NCBI GenBank assembly: GCA_913058405.1
Contig: CAJXRC010000004.1
Location: 1 to 60,626, forward strand
Direction: 5' to 3'
Origin: an uncultured Colwellia sp.
GTDB lineage: Bacteria; Pseudomonadota; Gammaproteobacteria; Enterobacterales; Alteromonadaceae
DNA length: 60,626 nucleotides
Positions 29,377 through 38,223 of the stretch are shown here, piece after piece; position 1 is the first letter of the stretch; each line of letters starts with the position of its first letter. The translations under genes were made by a program, and so were the position numbers. The notes below the pieces were generated by a model. The model searched no databases. It was given only the letters and a program-made list of their open reading frames with translations, and was not told the DNA's origin.

Positions 29377-29706
29377 ATGGCTCAGTGGAATGAAGAGTAT
29401 ATAAATCCCTATGCCGAACACGGTAAAAAGAGCGAGCAAGTAAAGAAAATTACCGTTTCTATTCCTTTGCGCGTCTTAAAAGTGTTGACAGATGAGCGTA
29501 CCAGACGCCAAGTAAATAACCTTCGCCATGCTACAAACAGTGAATTGTTATGTGAAGCATTTTTGCATGCATTTACTGGGCAGCCACTGCCAGATGATGA
29601 AGATTTAGCAAAAGATAATAATGAAAAACTGCCTGCCAGTGTTAGGCGATTACTTGAAGCGAAAGGAATTACTGACTTTAGTGCATACGAAGTTGAAGAT
29701 GAATAA
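29377..29706 (+). CDS. metJ: Methionine repressor MetJ
   Basis: Ribbon-helix-helix repressor that binds met boxes with S-adenosylmethionine as corepressor. 109 residues, nearly collinear with E. coli MetJ: the beta strand [40 protein letters not shown] spans the DNA-binding ribbon and the corepressor helices. GAGGA precedes the ATG. Followed by a strong terminator. Confidence 0.98.
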   Translation: MAQWNEEYINPYAEHGKKSEQVKKITVSIPLRVLKVLTDERTRRQVNNLRHATNSELLCEAFLHAFTGQPLPDDEDLAKDNNEKLPASVRRLLEAKGITDFSAYEVEDE

Positions 29707-29732
29707 TACTGAAATATGAACTAAGTACGACG

Positions 29733-29759
29733 AAAGGCACTTAATTAAGTGCCTTTTTT
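29733..29759 (+). terminator. Terminator after metJ
   Basis: Perfect palindrome AAAGGCACTTAA/TTAAGTGCCTTT followed by TTT. Confidence 0.85.
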
Positions 29760-30003
29760 GTTGCCTTTTATAGTAAAAAATAAAGCAAGCTTATACTGCA
29801 CTTTGAGTAATAAGGTAAGTCCGACTGACATTTAGCGTATTTTTCTTTGGTGAGAATATGATGGAGGTTACTTATGCATTTGTAATTTCCTCAGATATTA
29901 CCCACTTAAAATGGTAACGAGTGTATATGTGCTAATATATAACTTAGCACTCACTATTTATATGAGTTGTGATTCGTTAGCACTCCTACCAAAGGCGAAT
30001 AAT

Positions 30004-31284
30004 TTGAGCAAAGAAAAAAACACCCACAACGCTGATGACACCATTAAAGATCAGATCTTAGACAGTATCGATTCTTTTATATATACCAAAGATTTATCGG
30101 GTAAATACACCTATGCAAACCAAGCTGTTTTAGATTTATTTGAAAAAAAACTAGAAGATATTATTGGTTTTGATGACACTCATTTTTTTGATTTAGCACT
30201 CTCCAAACAATTACAAGCTAATGATCGCATGGTCATGGAGCAAATGATCCGCGTTGAAAATGAAGAAAGTAACTTTATAAGAGCTAAAAATGAAACCCGT
30301 ATATATAAGGTGGTCAAGAAACCGCTTTTTGATCAAGAGGGTAACGTGAGTGGTATTTGCGGAATATCAACAGATATCACCGTCGAAAAAAAGCTACAAG
30401 AACAAGTCAATGAGCAAAGTTACTTGCTTGAGACCATGCTTAATAATATTGATGCGCATATTTATGTTAAAGATTGCGAACGAAATTTTTTATACGTAAA
30501 TAATCGTGTCGCTGAGTTATTTGGTGATAAAGCAGAGAACATCATTGGTAAAAAAGATACCGATATTTTACCAATAGAAATTGCCGAACATTTTTATCAA
30601 TCAGATAAGCAGGTTTTTGACACGAACCAAAAACAAGTCATCGAAGAAACCACTCATAATGAAAATGGTGATACCAATCATTACATCAGCACGAAAGTTC
30701 CCTTTGATCGGCCAGATAAGTTACCTGCATTAATCGGTTTTTCAAGTGATGTGACCGAATTGTTCAAGCTTAAAGAAGAATTCAAAAAACTGGCCAATAC
30801 CGACCCATTAACCAATTTATATAACCGACGCTTCTTTACTGAACAAGCAGAAAAAGAGTATCAACGCGCCAAACGCTACTCATTATCGATGACACTTATC
30901 TCTATTGATATTGACTACTTTAAAAGTATCAATGACAAATTTGGTCACCCTGCTGGTGATCAAGTATTAATAAAAATTGCCAATCAATTGAAAGAAAGTT
31001 TAAGGCAAACTGATATTCTCGCACGTATCGGTGGTGAGGAATTTTCTATTTTGTTACCTGAAACATCAGCAATATCGGCTATGGCATTTGCAGAACGTAT
31101 TAAAGAAGAACAAAGTAGATTACTCATTACTGGTGATTGGCAGGGAGAAATAAACCTTTCCGTGAGCATAGGAGTTTCAAGTCTCATCGCCAGTGACAAG
31201 GCCTTTGATGTGTTATTTTCTCGTGCAGACAAAGCATTATATCAAGCGAAAAACACTGGTAGAAATAAGGTTTGTTATTTATAA
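30004..31284 (+). CDS. Diguanylate cyclase with two PAS domains
   Basis: Makes the second messenger c-di-GMP from two GTP. After a short N-terminal stretch there are two PAS domains (FIYTKDLSGKYTYANQAVLDLF... and HIYVKDCERNFLYVNNRVAELFGD...), then a GGDEF domain starting DPLTNLYNRRFF with the active-site variant GGEEF. The inhibitory I-site RQTD lies five residues before GGEEF, so product inhibition is likely. The frame is open from an ATG at 29911, but AAGG eight bases before TTG 30004 makes that the better start (426 residues); ATG 29962 is a third option. No membrane span; the PAS domains presumably sense a soluble or redox cue. Confidence 0.93.
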   Translation: MSKEKNTHNADDTIKDQILDSIDSFIYTKDLSGKYTYANQAVLDLFEKKLEDIIGFDDTHFFDLALSKQLQANDRMVMEQMIRVENEESNFIRAKNETRIYKVVKKPLFDQEGNVSGICGISTDITVEKKLQEQVNEQSYLLETMLNNIDAHIYVKDCERNFLYVNNRVAELFGDKAENIIGKKDTDILPIEIAEHFYQSDKQVFDTNQKQVIEETTHNENGDTNHYISTKVPFDRPDKLPALIGFSSDVTELFKLKEEFKKLANTDPLTNLYNRRFFTEQAEKEYQRAKRYSLSMTLISIDIDYFKSINDKFGHPAGDQVLIKIANQLKESLRQTDILARIGGEEFSILLPETSAISAMAFAERIKEEQSRLLITGDWQGEINLSVSIGVSSLIASDKAFDVLFSRADKALYQAKNTGRNKVCYL

Positions 31285-31320
31285 AAAATGCCAATATATA
31301 GGGTAACGAGTATATTGGCA
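31283..31320 (-). terminator. Terminator after the GntR-ABC operon
   Basis: TGCCAATATA pairs with TATATTGGCA; read on the minus strand it runs into TTTTTT. It sits 54 bases beyond the permease stop. Confidence 0.75.
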
Positions 31321-31373
31321 CTTACGATTTAATCATCTGATTTAACTATATTATTCAGTTAATCAATCTAGCA

Positions 31374-32285
31374 TTATGATTCTTGTTTATTCACTCTAAA
31401 CCAATAGGTAGTGAATAATAATCCCGCAGAAATTAATACCGTTCGATAATCAATTTGAGAAATTAGCATCCATAATGTTTCTGAGCGTGACATATCTTGA
31501 TTTGCGGATACCTCTGTAAGGTGCTCAGGAGTCATTGAGAAGTAATCCATCAAGAAATGTCCAAAAAACGGTTGCGATAAGTGAAGATAATGAACCACAA
31601 TCCCCTCAATAACCAGTAACGCGACTATCGGTAATACCGCCCATAGGAAAGGTGCTTTATTCGCGTAAATAGATGCCAACATTAACCAACTGTATAAAGG
31701 TAATAACCAAATAGCGATTGGTACAAGTGTTAACCAAATATAACCTACGCCACTTATTATGTCTGCGCCAGCAAGCATGCCCCATAACGAAATATCAAAA
31801 CCAATTGATAATACTGAACAGGCAATCACAGCGAGTACCAGTATAAATAACATGAGTAATGTCGCTGCCATAAAAAATATCACTGGAATAACAATCGCAC
31901 CTGTTAACACTTTACTGGCAATAGTCATTTTATCCGACACGGGTAAGGAACGCCAAAACATCACTGATTGGTCGCGTCTCTCATCAAATAAGCAGGTAAC
32001 AAAATAATAAACTTGCACAATAAAACCGATTGCAATAAACGGACTGAACAGCGCTATAGCAGAAACAAAAAACACTTCGCTGATACGGTCAGATGATTGA
32101 AATTGCGATAGGTTCTCAAGCCCTATCATTAACTCCTTCATATCAACGCCACTTAATATCACACCAAGTAAAGGAATAAAGATAAAGACACCAGCTAAAG
32201 TTACTGGCACCCAAGTCAACATGCTATTAAATTCCCACAACTCTTTTTTAATTGAGGCTTTCATTATTGTTGTATTCATTAACAA
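31374..32285 (-). CDS. ABC transporter permease, ABC-2 type
   Basis: 303 residues with six hydrophobic segments (for example VTLAGVFIFIPLLGVILSGV and VLTGAIVIPVIFFMAATLLMLFILVLAVIAC) and the ABC-2 style FDERRDQSVMFWRSLPVSDKM cytoplasmic loop. The start overlaps the end of the ATPase gene by seven bases, so the two form one exporter. The GntR-ATPase-permease layout resembles Gram-positive Ytr/Bcr systems that respond to envelope stress; the substrate is unknown. Confidence 0.85.
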   Translation of the reverse strand: MLMNTTIMKASIKKELWEFNSMLTWVPVTLAGVFIFIPLLGVILSGVDMKELMIGLENLSQFQSSDRISEVFFVSAIALFSPFIAIGFIVQVYYFVTCLFDERRDQSVMFWRSLPVSDKMTIASKVLTGAIVIPVIFFMAATLLMLFILVLAVIACSVLSIGFDISLWGMLAGADIISGVGYIWLTLVPIAIWLLPLYSWLMLASIYANKAPFLWAVLPIVALLVIEGIVVHYLHLSQPFFGHFLMDYFSMTPEHLTEVSANQDMSRSETLWMLISQIDYRTVLISAGLLFTTYWFRVNKQES

Positions 32286-33136
32286 GTCTCCTTATTCATC
32301 ACACCAACAAAAACATCGGCTAAGCTCGGTACTGATACTTGACCTAAACTTTGTAACGTTTCTTTATCTTGATTATCAAATAACATGGTCGTTAACCCCA
32401 TCATGCTATTTTTAAATAACGGATTCAGTTCATCCGCTTGAGGTAACTGTTCATTAGCTACTGCCACTATATTAAAGCGCTGTTTTATCTCCTCAGTACT
32501 TTGTGCCAATACTATTTGTCCATCCTGAATAAAAGCAACGTCTGTCAATATATGTTCAATCTCTTCGATTTGATGGGTAGTCACTACAATACATTTATCT
32601 TCGTTGTAAAAGTCTTCTAGTAAATGATTATAAAACTGGCGACGGGTTAGTATGTCTAAACCTAGAGTTGGTTCGTCTAAAATCAACACCTTGGCATCAA
32701 TCGCTAGGATCAGCGCTAAATGCAATTGCGCTACCATACCTTTAGATAAAGCCTTAACTTTGTCGGTTAGCGAAATATTAGTTTTCGCCAAAAATTCTTG
32801 CGCTTTTTCTAGATTGAAATTTTTGTGAATATCTTGCATATAACTTAATGCTTGCGAGACTTTTAACCATTTAGGCAAAATAGCCACATCAGCAATATAA
32901 GCGACATCATTTAACATGTTAACGCGATCTTTTCTTGGATGATGGCCAAGTACACTGATATCACCGTCAAAATCAGTCAAACCCAATATAGCTTGTAAAC
33001 AAGTAGTTTTACCTGCGCCGTTTGGTCCAACTAAACCGACAATTTGTCCTGCATTAACAGAGAAGTTCACCGACGAAAGCACCTGCTTATTGCCAAATGA
33101 TTTACTGACATTATTTACTGAAATTAATGAACTCAT
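32279..33136 (-). CDS. ABC transporter ATP-binding protein
   Basis: 285 residues: Walker A GPNGAGKTT (36-44), signature LSKGMVAQLHLAL, Walker B VLILDEPTLGLD and the switch histidine in VVTTHQIEEIE. The signature is LSKGM rather than LSGGQ, common in ABC-2 exporters. It is two bases behind the GntR gene and overlaps its permease. Confidence 0.93.
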   Translation of the reverse strand: MSSLISVNNVSKSFGNKQVLSSVNFSVNAGQIVGLVGPNGAGKTTCLQAILGLTDFDGDISVLGHHPRKDRVNMLNDVAYIADVAILPKWLKVSQALSYMQDIHKNFNLEKAQEFLAKTNISLTDKVKALSKGMVAQLHLALILAIDAKVLILDEPTLGLDILTRRQFYNHLLEDFYNEDKCIVVTTHQIEEIEHILTDVAFIQDGQIVLAQSTEEIKQRFNIVAVANEQLPQADELNPLFKNSMMGLTTMLFDNQDKETLQSLGQVSVPSLADVFVGVMNKETC

Positions 33137-33138
33137 AA

Positions 33139-33498
33139 TTACCCCTCCTCTCTGCTAGTTAATAGTTGTTCTGGCGACAGCTTAAGTCGGGTGATTTGCT
33201 TTAATACTTCTGGCCATTGGTGTGACAAAAAACTTTCTCGTTCTCTATCTAACATCAAAACTTGCGCTCCTGGCATAACAAATAAACCTTTACCGCGTTG
33301 TTTTTCTACAACCTGTTCGTCCTGTAACATTTGATACGCCTTTGAAATAGTTATTGGATTAAGCTGATACTCAGCGGCTACTTTTCTCACTGAAGGTAAA
33401 GCTTCCCCTTCTTTGATGTAACCATCTAATATACGAGTAACTACTTGCTGATACAGTTGCAGGTAAATTGGTTTTTCTGGATCCCATTGAGGTGTCAT
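33139..33498 (-). CDS. GntR-family repressor, YtrA type
   Basis: 119 residues: an N-terminal winged helix (VRKVAAEYQLNPITISKAYQMLQDEQVVEKQRGKGLFV) and only a short helical C-terminal tail, which is the YtrA subfamily and lacks a large ligand domain. First gene of the exporter operon, so it probably represses its own operon through the inverted repeat 35 bases upstream of its start. Confidence 0.9.
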   Translation of the reverse strand: MTPQWDPEKPIYLQLYQQVVTRILDGYIKEGEALPSVRKVAAEYQLNPITISKAYQMLQDEQVVEKQRGKGLFVMPGAQVLMLDRERESFLSHQWPEVLKQITRLKLSPEQLLTSREEG

Positions 33499-33532
33499 GC
33501 CCTATTCCTTGAATAATACCAAAAAGATATTG

Positions 33533-33562
33533 GTGTTATACATCACCAGCACACCATAACAC
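33533..33562. promoter_or_regulatory. Candidate GntR/YtrA operator
   Basis: GTGTTAT (33533-33539) and ATAACAC (33556-33562) form a perfect inverted repeat just upstream of the GntR gene. The wide spacing between arms suits a dimeric YtrA regulator. Inference only. The rest of the interval 33563-33850 shows no gene that I can support. Confidence 0.4.
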
Positions 33563-33851
33563 AAGAACAGTTTGTAATTAATTTTTAATGAATTGTCGTA
33601 ACACAAGACAATAACAAGTAAACAACAACACTCTACATATTGATAACTAACAAGAAAAAATATTTTTATTATTGTTAGAATAGCAATGTTACGGAATGTT
33701 TCTGTAATTTTAATTGATGAAATGCTGAGTTAAATCGGTGTAAATAAAGAAATGCAACACACCTTAATTGCACGATAAGAAGCTTAAGAAGGTAAACAAG
33801 TTAATAGAGGTTACAAAGATATGATTATATTGACTGGTTAAAATCGGGCAA

Positions 33852-33905
33852 TAAAAAACCGCTATTAACTTAACTTACTTAAAGTAAGGCAGTTAACAAC
33901 GGCTT
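33852..33905 (-). terminator. Terminator after hemE
   Basis: On the minus strand, AGCCGTTGTTAACTGCCTTAC pairs imperfectly with GTAAGTTAAGTTAATAGCGGTT around a TTTAA loop, then TTTT. It lies 54 bases past the hemE stop. Confidence 0.65.
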
Positions 33906-33958
33906 TATCGTCTTCAATATAAAGCTGGGCTTATTATGCCAGCGATAATTAAAACATC

Positions 33959-35029
33959 TTATTTATGATAAGGCTTACTTAAGCGATGTACTGATTCAAT
34001 GAAGTGACCAGCATGATCGGGGTTCACATCTGGGTGAATACCATGACCTAAGTTAAATACATGACCTGTACCGCCTTCACCGAAGCCTGATAGTATTTTT
34101 GAAACTTCTTGTTCGATACGTGGCAATGGTGCATATAACATTGATGGGTCCATATTACCTTGTAAGGCAACTTTATCACCAACACGTGCTTTTGCATTTT
34201 CAATATCAATAGTCCAATCAAGGCCAACTGCATCACAACCTGTTGCCGCGATAGACTCTAACCACATACCGCCATTTTTAGTGAATAAAGTCACTGGCAC
34301 TTGACGACCTTCATTATGACGCGTTAAACCATCAACGATTTTCGCCATATATTGTAATGAGAACTCGTTATAATCGCGTGGAGATAATACGCCACCCCAA
34401 GTATCAAATACCATCACAGATTGAGCGCCTGCTGCAATTTGGGCATTTAAATAACTAATTACTGAGTCAGCTAACTTATCAAGTAACAAATGTAAGGTTT
34501 GCGGCTCAGCAAACATCATTTTTTTAATTTTCGTGAAAGCTTTAGAACTACCACCTTCAATCATGTAGGTTGCAAGTGTCCATGGGCTACCTGAAAAACC
34601 AATAAGCGGAACTTCGCCTTTTAGTTCTTTGCGAATAGTTCGCACGGCATTCATTACATAACCTAACTCATCTTCTGGATCAGGTACGGCAATTTTATCA
34701 ACATCCGCTTTACACGTAATAGGACGCTCAAATTTTGGTCCTTCACCTGTTTCAAAATACAGTCCTAGACCCATCGCATCAGGAATAGTCAATATATCAC
34801 TAAACAAAATAGCAGCATCTAATGGGAAACGACGTAATGGTTGGATAGTTACTTCACAAGCCAGTTCAGCATTTTTACATACCGACATGAAATCACCGGC
34901 ATTTTTACGTACTTCGCGATACTCAGGTAAATAACGGCCCGCTTGACGCATCATCCATACCGGCGTGTAATCTACTGGTTGCTTTAATAGCGCACGTAAA
35001 TAGGTATCATTTTTTAATTCTGTCACCAA
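33959..35029 (-). CDS. hemE: Uroporphyrinogen decarboxylase
   Basis: Cytosolic enzyme converting uroporphyrinogen III to coproporphyrinogen III in heme synthesis. 356 residues; the N-terminal substrate motif [30 protein letters not shown], and [20 protein letters not shown] are all present, as is the C-terminal [14 protein letters not shown]. Single-gene unit with its own terminator. Confidence 0.98.
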   Translation of the reverse strand: MVTELKNDTYLRALLKQPVDYTPVWMMRQAGRYLPEYREVRKNAGDFMSVCKNAELACEVTIQPLRRFPLDAAILFSDILTIPDAMGLGLYFETGEGPKFERPITCKADVDKIAVPDPEDELGYVMNAVRTIRKELKGEVPLIGFSGSPWTLATYMIEGGSSKAFTKIKKMMFAEPQTLHLLLDKLADSVISYLNAQIAAGAQSVMVFDTWGGVLSPRDYNEFSLQYMAKIVDGLTRHNEGRQVPVTLFTKNGGMWLESIAATGCDAVGLDWTIDIENAKARVGDKVALQGNMDPSMLYAPLPRIEQEVSKILSGFGEGGTGHVFNLGHGIHPDVNPDHAGHFIESVHRLSKPYHK

Positions 35030-35285
35030 TAGTTCCTCTTATCTTATGCTTTGTAGTCACTCAGAAAAATTACTTATTCGTAATAATGCCAACATAACTC
35101 ATTTAATTTAGTGATTTAACGACAGCTATTTGAAAAGCATCTCGTTAATGGTTTTTATGCTGCGCAGTTTAGCATCGACCAGCCATTTGATCTATGCGCT
35201 AAATCAAGACTCCTGAAAAATAAACTACCGTTGAATTAATAATAAAAGACCATTGAAATATAAAAGTTCAATTTAAATAACTTTT

Positions 35286-35624
35286 TTTTTGACTTGTTAA
35301 TTTATACTTGATTTTCATCAATGAATTTTGAATCAATAGGTTAGCAGTTTATGCCTGCTGAACAAGCCTACTACGAAGGATATCGTCGAGTTTATGCTCT
35401 ACTAAAGTTGTTGCGGTGGTAAAAAGGCTTTGGTATAAAATGCCTGCGCTAAAGAAAAACAATAATAAAAACAAAAAATAAAAACAAAAACAGAAAGAAA
35501 ACAAAAGTAGCTCAAACTAAAAATAATAAAAAATAGTAGCTACAAAAAATTAATAATAAGAAGCTTGGTAACAAGACCAATATGCGAGCATTTCAGGCCT
35601 TTCTCTATGAGAAAGGCCTTTTTA
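35286..35624 (+). ncRNA. Candidate small transcript (possible sRNA or micropeptide mRNA)
   Basis: The gap of about 700 bases between hemE and the DUF2780 gene has no ordinary gene but ends in a strong plus-strand terminator (35595-35624). Upstream are promoter-like bases (TATACT at about 35306) and an ATG at 35351 opening a 23-codon frame, MPAEQAYYEGYRRVYALLKL..., then a long A-rich, C-poor stretch (35453-35560). The peptide faintly recalls the AYxxGY start of ribosome modulation factor-like proteins but is too short to assign. A terminator with no gene before it is the main argument. Ends are estimated. Confidence 0.3.
35595..35624 (+). terminator. Strong terminator with no annotated gene upstream
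   Basis: AGGCCTTTCTC pairs perfectly with GAGAAAGGCCT around a TAT loop, followed by TTTTATTT. It precedes the DUF2780 gene by about 110 bases and cannot belong to hemE, which reads the other way. Confidence 0.85.
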
Positions 35625-35735
35625 TTTGTGCACGCCATATACTTTCAATAAAGAATTCCTATAAATAATTTCAGTCAATAATTTCAAAAAACATGTTAAA
35701 GTAATCTATTACAAAATTTTAACATGGAGTTAATC

Positions 35736-36281
35736 GTGAAATTATCAATTATTTGCCTATCTGCCTCAGTTGCCCTAACTAGCTTAACTGGTTTTACCTC
35801 ATTCTCAGCCGCTGCTATCGACCTTGGCAGCATTACTAAGTCTTCATCTGAGCAGCTTAAAAGCGCAGCTAAAGATGTAAGTGCGCCATTACAAACCAAC
35901 GCTATGATCGGATATGCCGCGAAACAGTTAAATTTATCTGAAGAGACAGTATCAGCCAGCCTTGGTTCACTTCTTAAAGTTGCGCAAGATAATTTATCTC
36001 CAGAAAACTTCTCTCTAATCAGTAAAGCCGTGCCTGATGCGCAAAGTTATGTCGATAAAGCGCCAAAAGTATCGAAATCTTCAATGAGTTCTTTATTTTC
36101 TAGTGCAGGTGAAGCAGGCAAAAAAGCAGAGAGTTTAGATTACTTAAAGTCAGCATTTGATAAATTGGGCGTTTCTAGCGATCAAGTACCCGGTTTGATC
36201 AATAGCTTCAGTAGCTATTTAGACAAAAGTGGCTATGAAGGAGCAGCGTCTGCATTAAAGAAAGGTTTAAGCTTCCTATAA
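35736..36281 (+). CDS. DUF2780 secreted protein
   Basis: A signal peptide (MKLSIICLSASVALTSLTGFTSFSAAA) is followed by a helical region with the DUF2780 pattern: MIGYAAKQLNLSEETVSASLGSLLKVAQ, and a C-terminal LGVSSDQVPGLINSFSSYLDKSG. Function unknown; probably periplasmic. I start at GTG 35736 because GGAG stands seven bases before it; an ATG at 35724 is in frame but has no binding site and would spoil the signal peptide. 181 residues. A weak hairpin follows the stop. Confidence 0.8.
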   Translation: MKLSIICLSASVALTSLTGFTSFSAAAIDLGSITKSSSEQLKSAAKDVSAPLQTNAMIGYAAKQLNLSEETVSASLGSLLKVAQDNLSPENFSLISKAVPDAQSYVDKAPKVSKSSMSSLFSSAGEAGKKAESLDYLKSAFDKLGVSSDQVPGLINSFSSYLDKSGYEGAASALKKGLSFL

Positions 36282-36349
36282 TGACGCTCTAGTGTTTATA
36301 GCCACGATTAAAAAATTGTTGGCTATAATCGCTTAACTAAAACGATCAC

Positions 36350-36646
36350 TTAGTTTGGTGGAAATACCCACAACACTTTTCCTTGAATTTGTGATTTCCC
36401 TACCGGTCCTAACTTCTCAATTGGCACACTAGTTTTATGGTGCCCTTTTAGCCAGAGCAAGCCATTCCTATCCACTTGCGCTAATGACTTCACAATAAAA
36501 CCATATCGTGGGTGAAAAACTTTCAGTAAGCTACCTTCTTTTAAGTTAAATATTTTCAGCCAAGGCACCACAAAAACATAACTATTTTCCGGTATACGAG
36601 GTGACATACTCACCCCGGTCACTTTACAAAAATGAAAACCAAACAT
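36350..36646 (-). CDS. sodX: Nickel superoxide dismutase maturation protease (S26 family)
   Basis: A small signal-peptidase-like protease of 98 residues. Catalytic serine in GVSMSP (Ser13) and lysine in FIVKSL (Lys53), then the S26 box WLKGHH and GPVGKSQIQGKVLWVF. It has no membrane anchor, as expected for the cytoplasmic protease that removes the NiSOD leader and exposes the nickel-binding His1. It sits 22 bases after sodN. General S26 peptidases are larger and membrane bound; size plus neighbour decide the call. Confidence 0.92.
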   Translation of the reverse strand: MFGFHFCKVTGVSMSPRIPENSYVFVVPWLKIFNLKEGSLLKVFHPRYGFIVKSLAQVDRNGLLWLKGHHKTSVPIEKLGPVGKSQIQGKVLWVFPPN

Positions 36647-36668
36647 AATTTACCCTCGTATAAAATAA

Positions 36669-37175
36669 CTAAGCCTGTAAGTTCGGATATATAACAGGCT
36701 CTGCAGGTGGATAAGGGCAAACAGCCGTATATGTAGTGACTTGCTTCGTTGCCCAGAATATTTCAGCAAAGCGATTTACTTGTTGTAATAACGTTTGTGC
36801 CGATTCCCTACTAATATGCTGCTTTGCTTGTGAACTTGCTAACATGATGTTGTGCACCAATGTATGTAATTCTGGATATTGAGTTAGTTGCGCAGTTTTA
36901 ATGTAATCCCCCCATATCACGCCTATTTCTTCTTTCACTTTTATACCATGACTTTCTTTTTGATTTACTAATCTTATAAACTGCGCTTGATCATTTAAAG
37001 TAAGTGATGGCTTAGCCTTTAATTCATTCAGTAAATCCACCATACGAATGATGGTCAGTGCAGAAATTTGTGCATTGATAGGGTCATAAATTTTGCAAGG
37101 AATGTCGCAATGCGCCAGCACTACTGGAAAGTGAAGTTTTTTATCTAATTTAGCAATAATATCGTAAAGCATCAT
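36669..37175 (-). CDS. sodN: Nickel-containing superoxide dismutase precursor
   Basis: Dismutates superoxide with nickel. A 21-residue leader (MMLYDIIAKLDKKLHFPVVLA) precedes the nickel hook HCDIPCKIYDP: mature His1, Cys2 and Cys6 are all present (precursor 22, 23 and 27). The rest is the four-helix bundle typical of the family; 168 residues in total. Third gene of a four-gene minus-strand operon with gaps of 22-23 bases, ending with the sodX protease. A Fur-like box overlaps the operon promoter. Confidence 0.97.
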   Translation of the reverse strand: MMLYDIIAKLDKKLHFPVVLAHCDIPCKIYDPINAQISALTIIRMVDLLNELKAKPSLTLNDQAQFIRLVNQKESHGIKVKEEIGVIWGDYIKTAQLTQYPELHTLVHNIMLASSQAKQHISRESAQTLLQQVNRFAEIFWATKQVTTYTAVCPYPPAEPVIYPNLQA

Positions 37176-37198
37176 ATTCTCCTTCCTATATTATCTGC

Positions 37199-37381
37199 TC
37201 ACCTTTTTGGAGCAGTGATTTCTTTAAACACTAAAACAACGGCGGCAACAATTACAGGTACTAACCAAAGTAAATGCACTAAGCCTGAGCCAGAAGCACT
37301 ATGATCATGCCCTGGGTGTGCCAACAATGGGTTACTCAATAACAATGACAATCCAGCAAAAATAACAACAGCTTTTTTCAT
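37199..37381 (-). CDS. Small His-rich single-span membrane protein of the NiSOD operon
   Basis: Only 60 residues. A signal peptide (MKKAVVIFAGLSLLLSNPLLA) would be cut to leave a mature N-terminus HPGHDHSASGSG, then one membrane span (about 35-52) and a short basic tail. HPGHDH-type N-termini occur in HupE/UreJ nickel permeases and other periplasmic metal proteins, so nickel capture for NiSOD is a reasonable guess. I know of no characterised family for this short form. It is 23 bases from both neighbours, so it is part of the operon. Confidence 0.75.
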   Translation of the reverse strand: MKKAVVIFAGLSLLLSNPLLAHPGHDHSASGSGLVHLLWLVPVIVAAVVLVFKEITAPKR

Positions 37382-37404
37382 CGTAAACTCCTAATAGTAA
37401 GAAC

Positions 37405-37833
37405 CTAATGCATTACCGGTTGGTTTGCATTTACATACATTTCCATTTTCTTGAGCGATGACAAACATCCATCGCACGCGGGGTATTTTTTACTAAACGC
37501 CAACAACGGCAGCAACGTTATTTTTAAGGTACGTAACGCAACAAACTTTAGATCATCACTGTATTGAGGCTGCTGTGATAACTCTGTCATACGTTGATGA
37601 GGTATTTGTAAATACCGAAAAGCCATTTTGGGCTGACCTTGTTCTTCATACAAAACGGCTAAATTATGAAAAGCGCTGATCCAGGCCATGAGTAAGCTAC
37701 TATTTTCAATATCAGCATGCCATTCTTGGTCTAGACACTCTATGGCCTGATGATAATACTCCTCAGCCAGCGGTAACTTTTGTTTGTTAAAACTATCGTT
37801 ACCCTTTACTAATAGTAATTGCCAAACTTCCAT
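37405..37833 (-). CDS. TPR-like protein, first gene of the NiSOD operon
   Basis: About 142 helical residues, likely two or three tetratricopeptide-like repeats: KGNDSFNKQKLPLAEEYYHQAIECL, then ISAFHNLAVLYEEQGQPKMAFRYLQ. A CDGC pair sits near the C-terminus. Function unknown; a chaperone or scaffold role in NiSOD assembly is conceivable. The frame opens at TTG 37848, but that start would overlap the operator, while ATG 37833 has GGTGGG just upstream, so I chose 37833. 23 bases separate it from the next gene. Confidence 0.75.
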   Translation of the reverse strand: MEVWQLLLVKGNDSFNKQKLPLAEEYYHQAIECLDQEWHADIENSSLLMAWISAFHNLAVLYEEQGQPKMAFRYLQIPHQRMTELSQQPQYSDDLKFVALRTLKITLLPLLAFSKKYPACDGCLSSLKKMEMYVNANQPVMH

Positions 37834-37849
37834 AACCCACCAATGCAAA

Positions 37850-37892
37850 TGATAATGGTTCGCATTATACTTATTTTATTGTGTTCTGTAAA
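37850..37892 (-). promoter_or_regulatory. NiSOD operon promoter overlapped by a Fur-like box
   Basis: On the minus strand, TTTACA (37887-37892) and TATAAT (37864-37869) are 17 bases apart, a near-ideal sigma-70 promoter. Over the start site lies TGATAATGGTTCGCA (37850-37864), matching TGATAATNATTATCA at 11 of 14 positions with a perfect left half; a wider AATGC...GCATT dyad surrounds it. Fur is the likeliest regulator; a nickel-responsive Fur relative (Nur) is possible. The remaining bases up to 38223 hold nothing that I recognise. Confidence 0.65.
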
Positions 37893-38223
37893 GTAGCAAA
37901 AGGTAAAAAGCAATAGGCTTGATAAAAGAGTAAGTAGTGACAAAGTGTGTTAAGCGAGCTAGCAATAGAAAGTAACTAATCGATTGCAAAACTCGAGCAT
38001 TAAGTAGCAAATAAAAATGCAATAGACTGTACTTATGTCCAAAAGAACATTGATATTAAATATGCATGTTTATCAATTAATTATAAACTTTACCTTCATC
38101 CATATACTCACCTTATTAAAATTGCTGACAGATATTATTTGCTAATTAACAACTAACAATATATTTTGAACAATCTTCTTAAGAAGCCCATAATTAAACA
38201 CATTAACGATAAAGAGCACATTC

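Noticed and set aside
35453-35560. A-rich stretch with AATAATAAAA and AACAAAAA runs, considered as a CRISPR leader or tandem repeat
   Set aside because: The units are irregular and no spaced repeats follow; it looks like simple low-complexity sequence or the 3' part of a small transcript.
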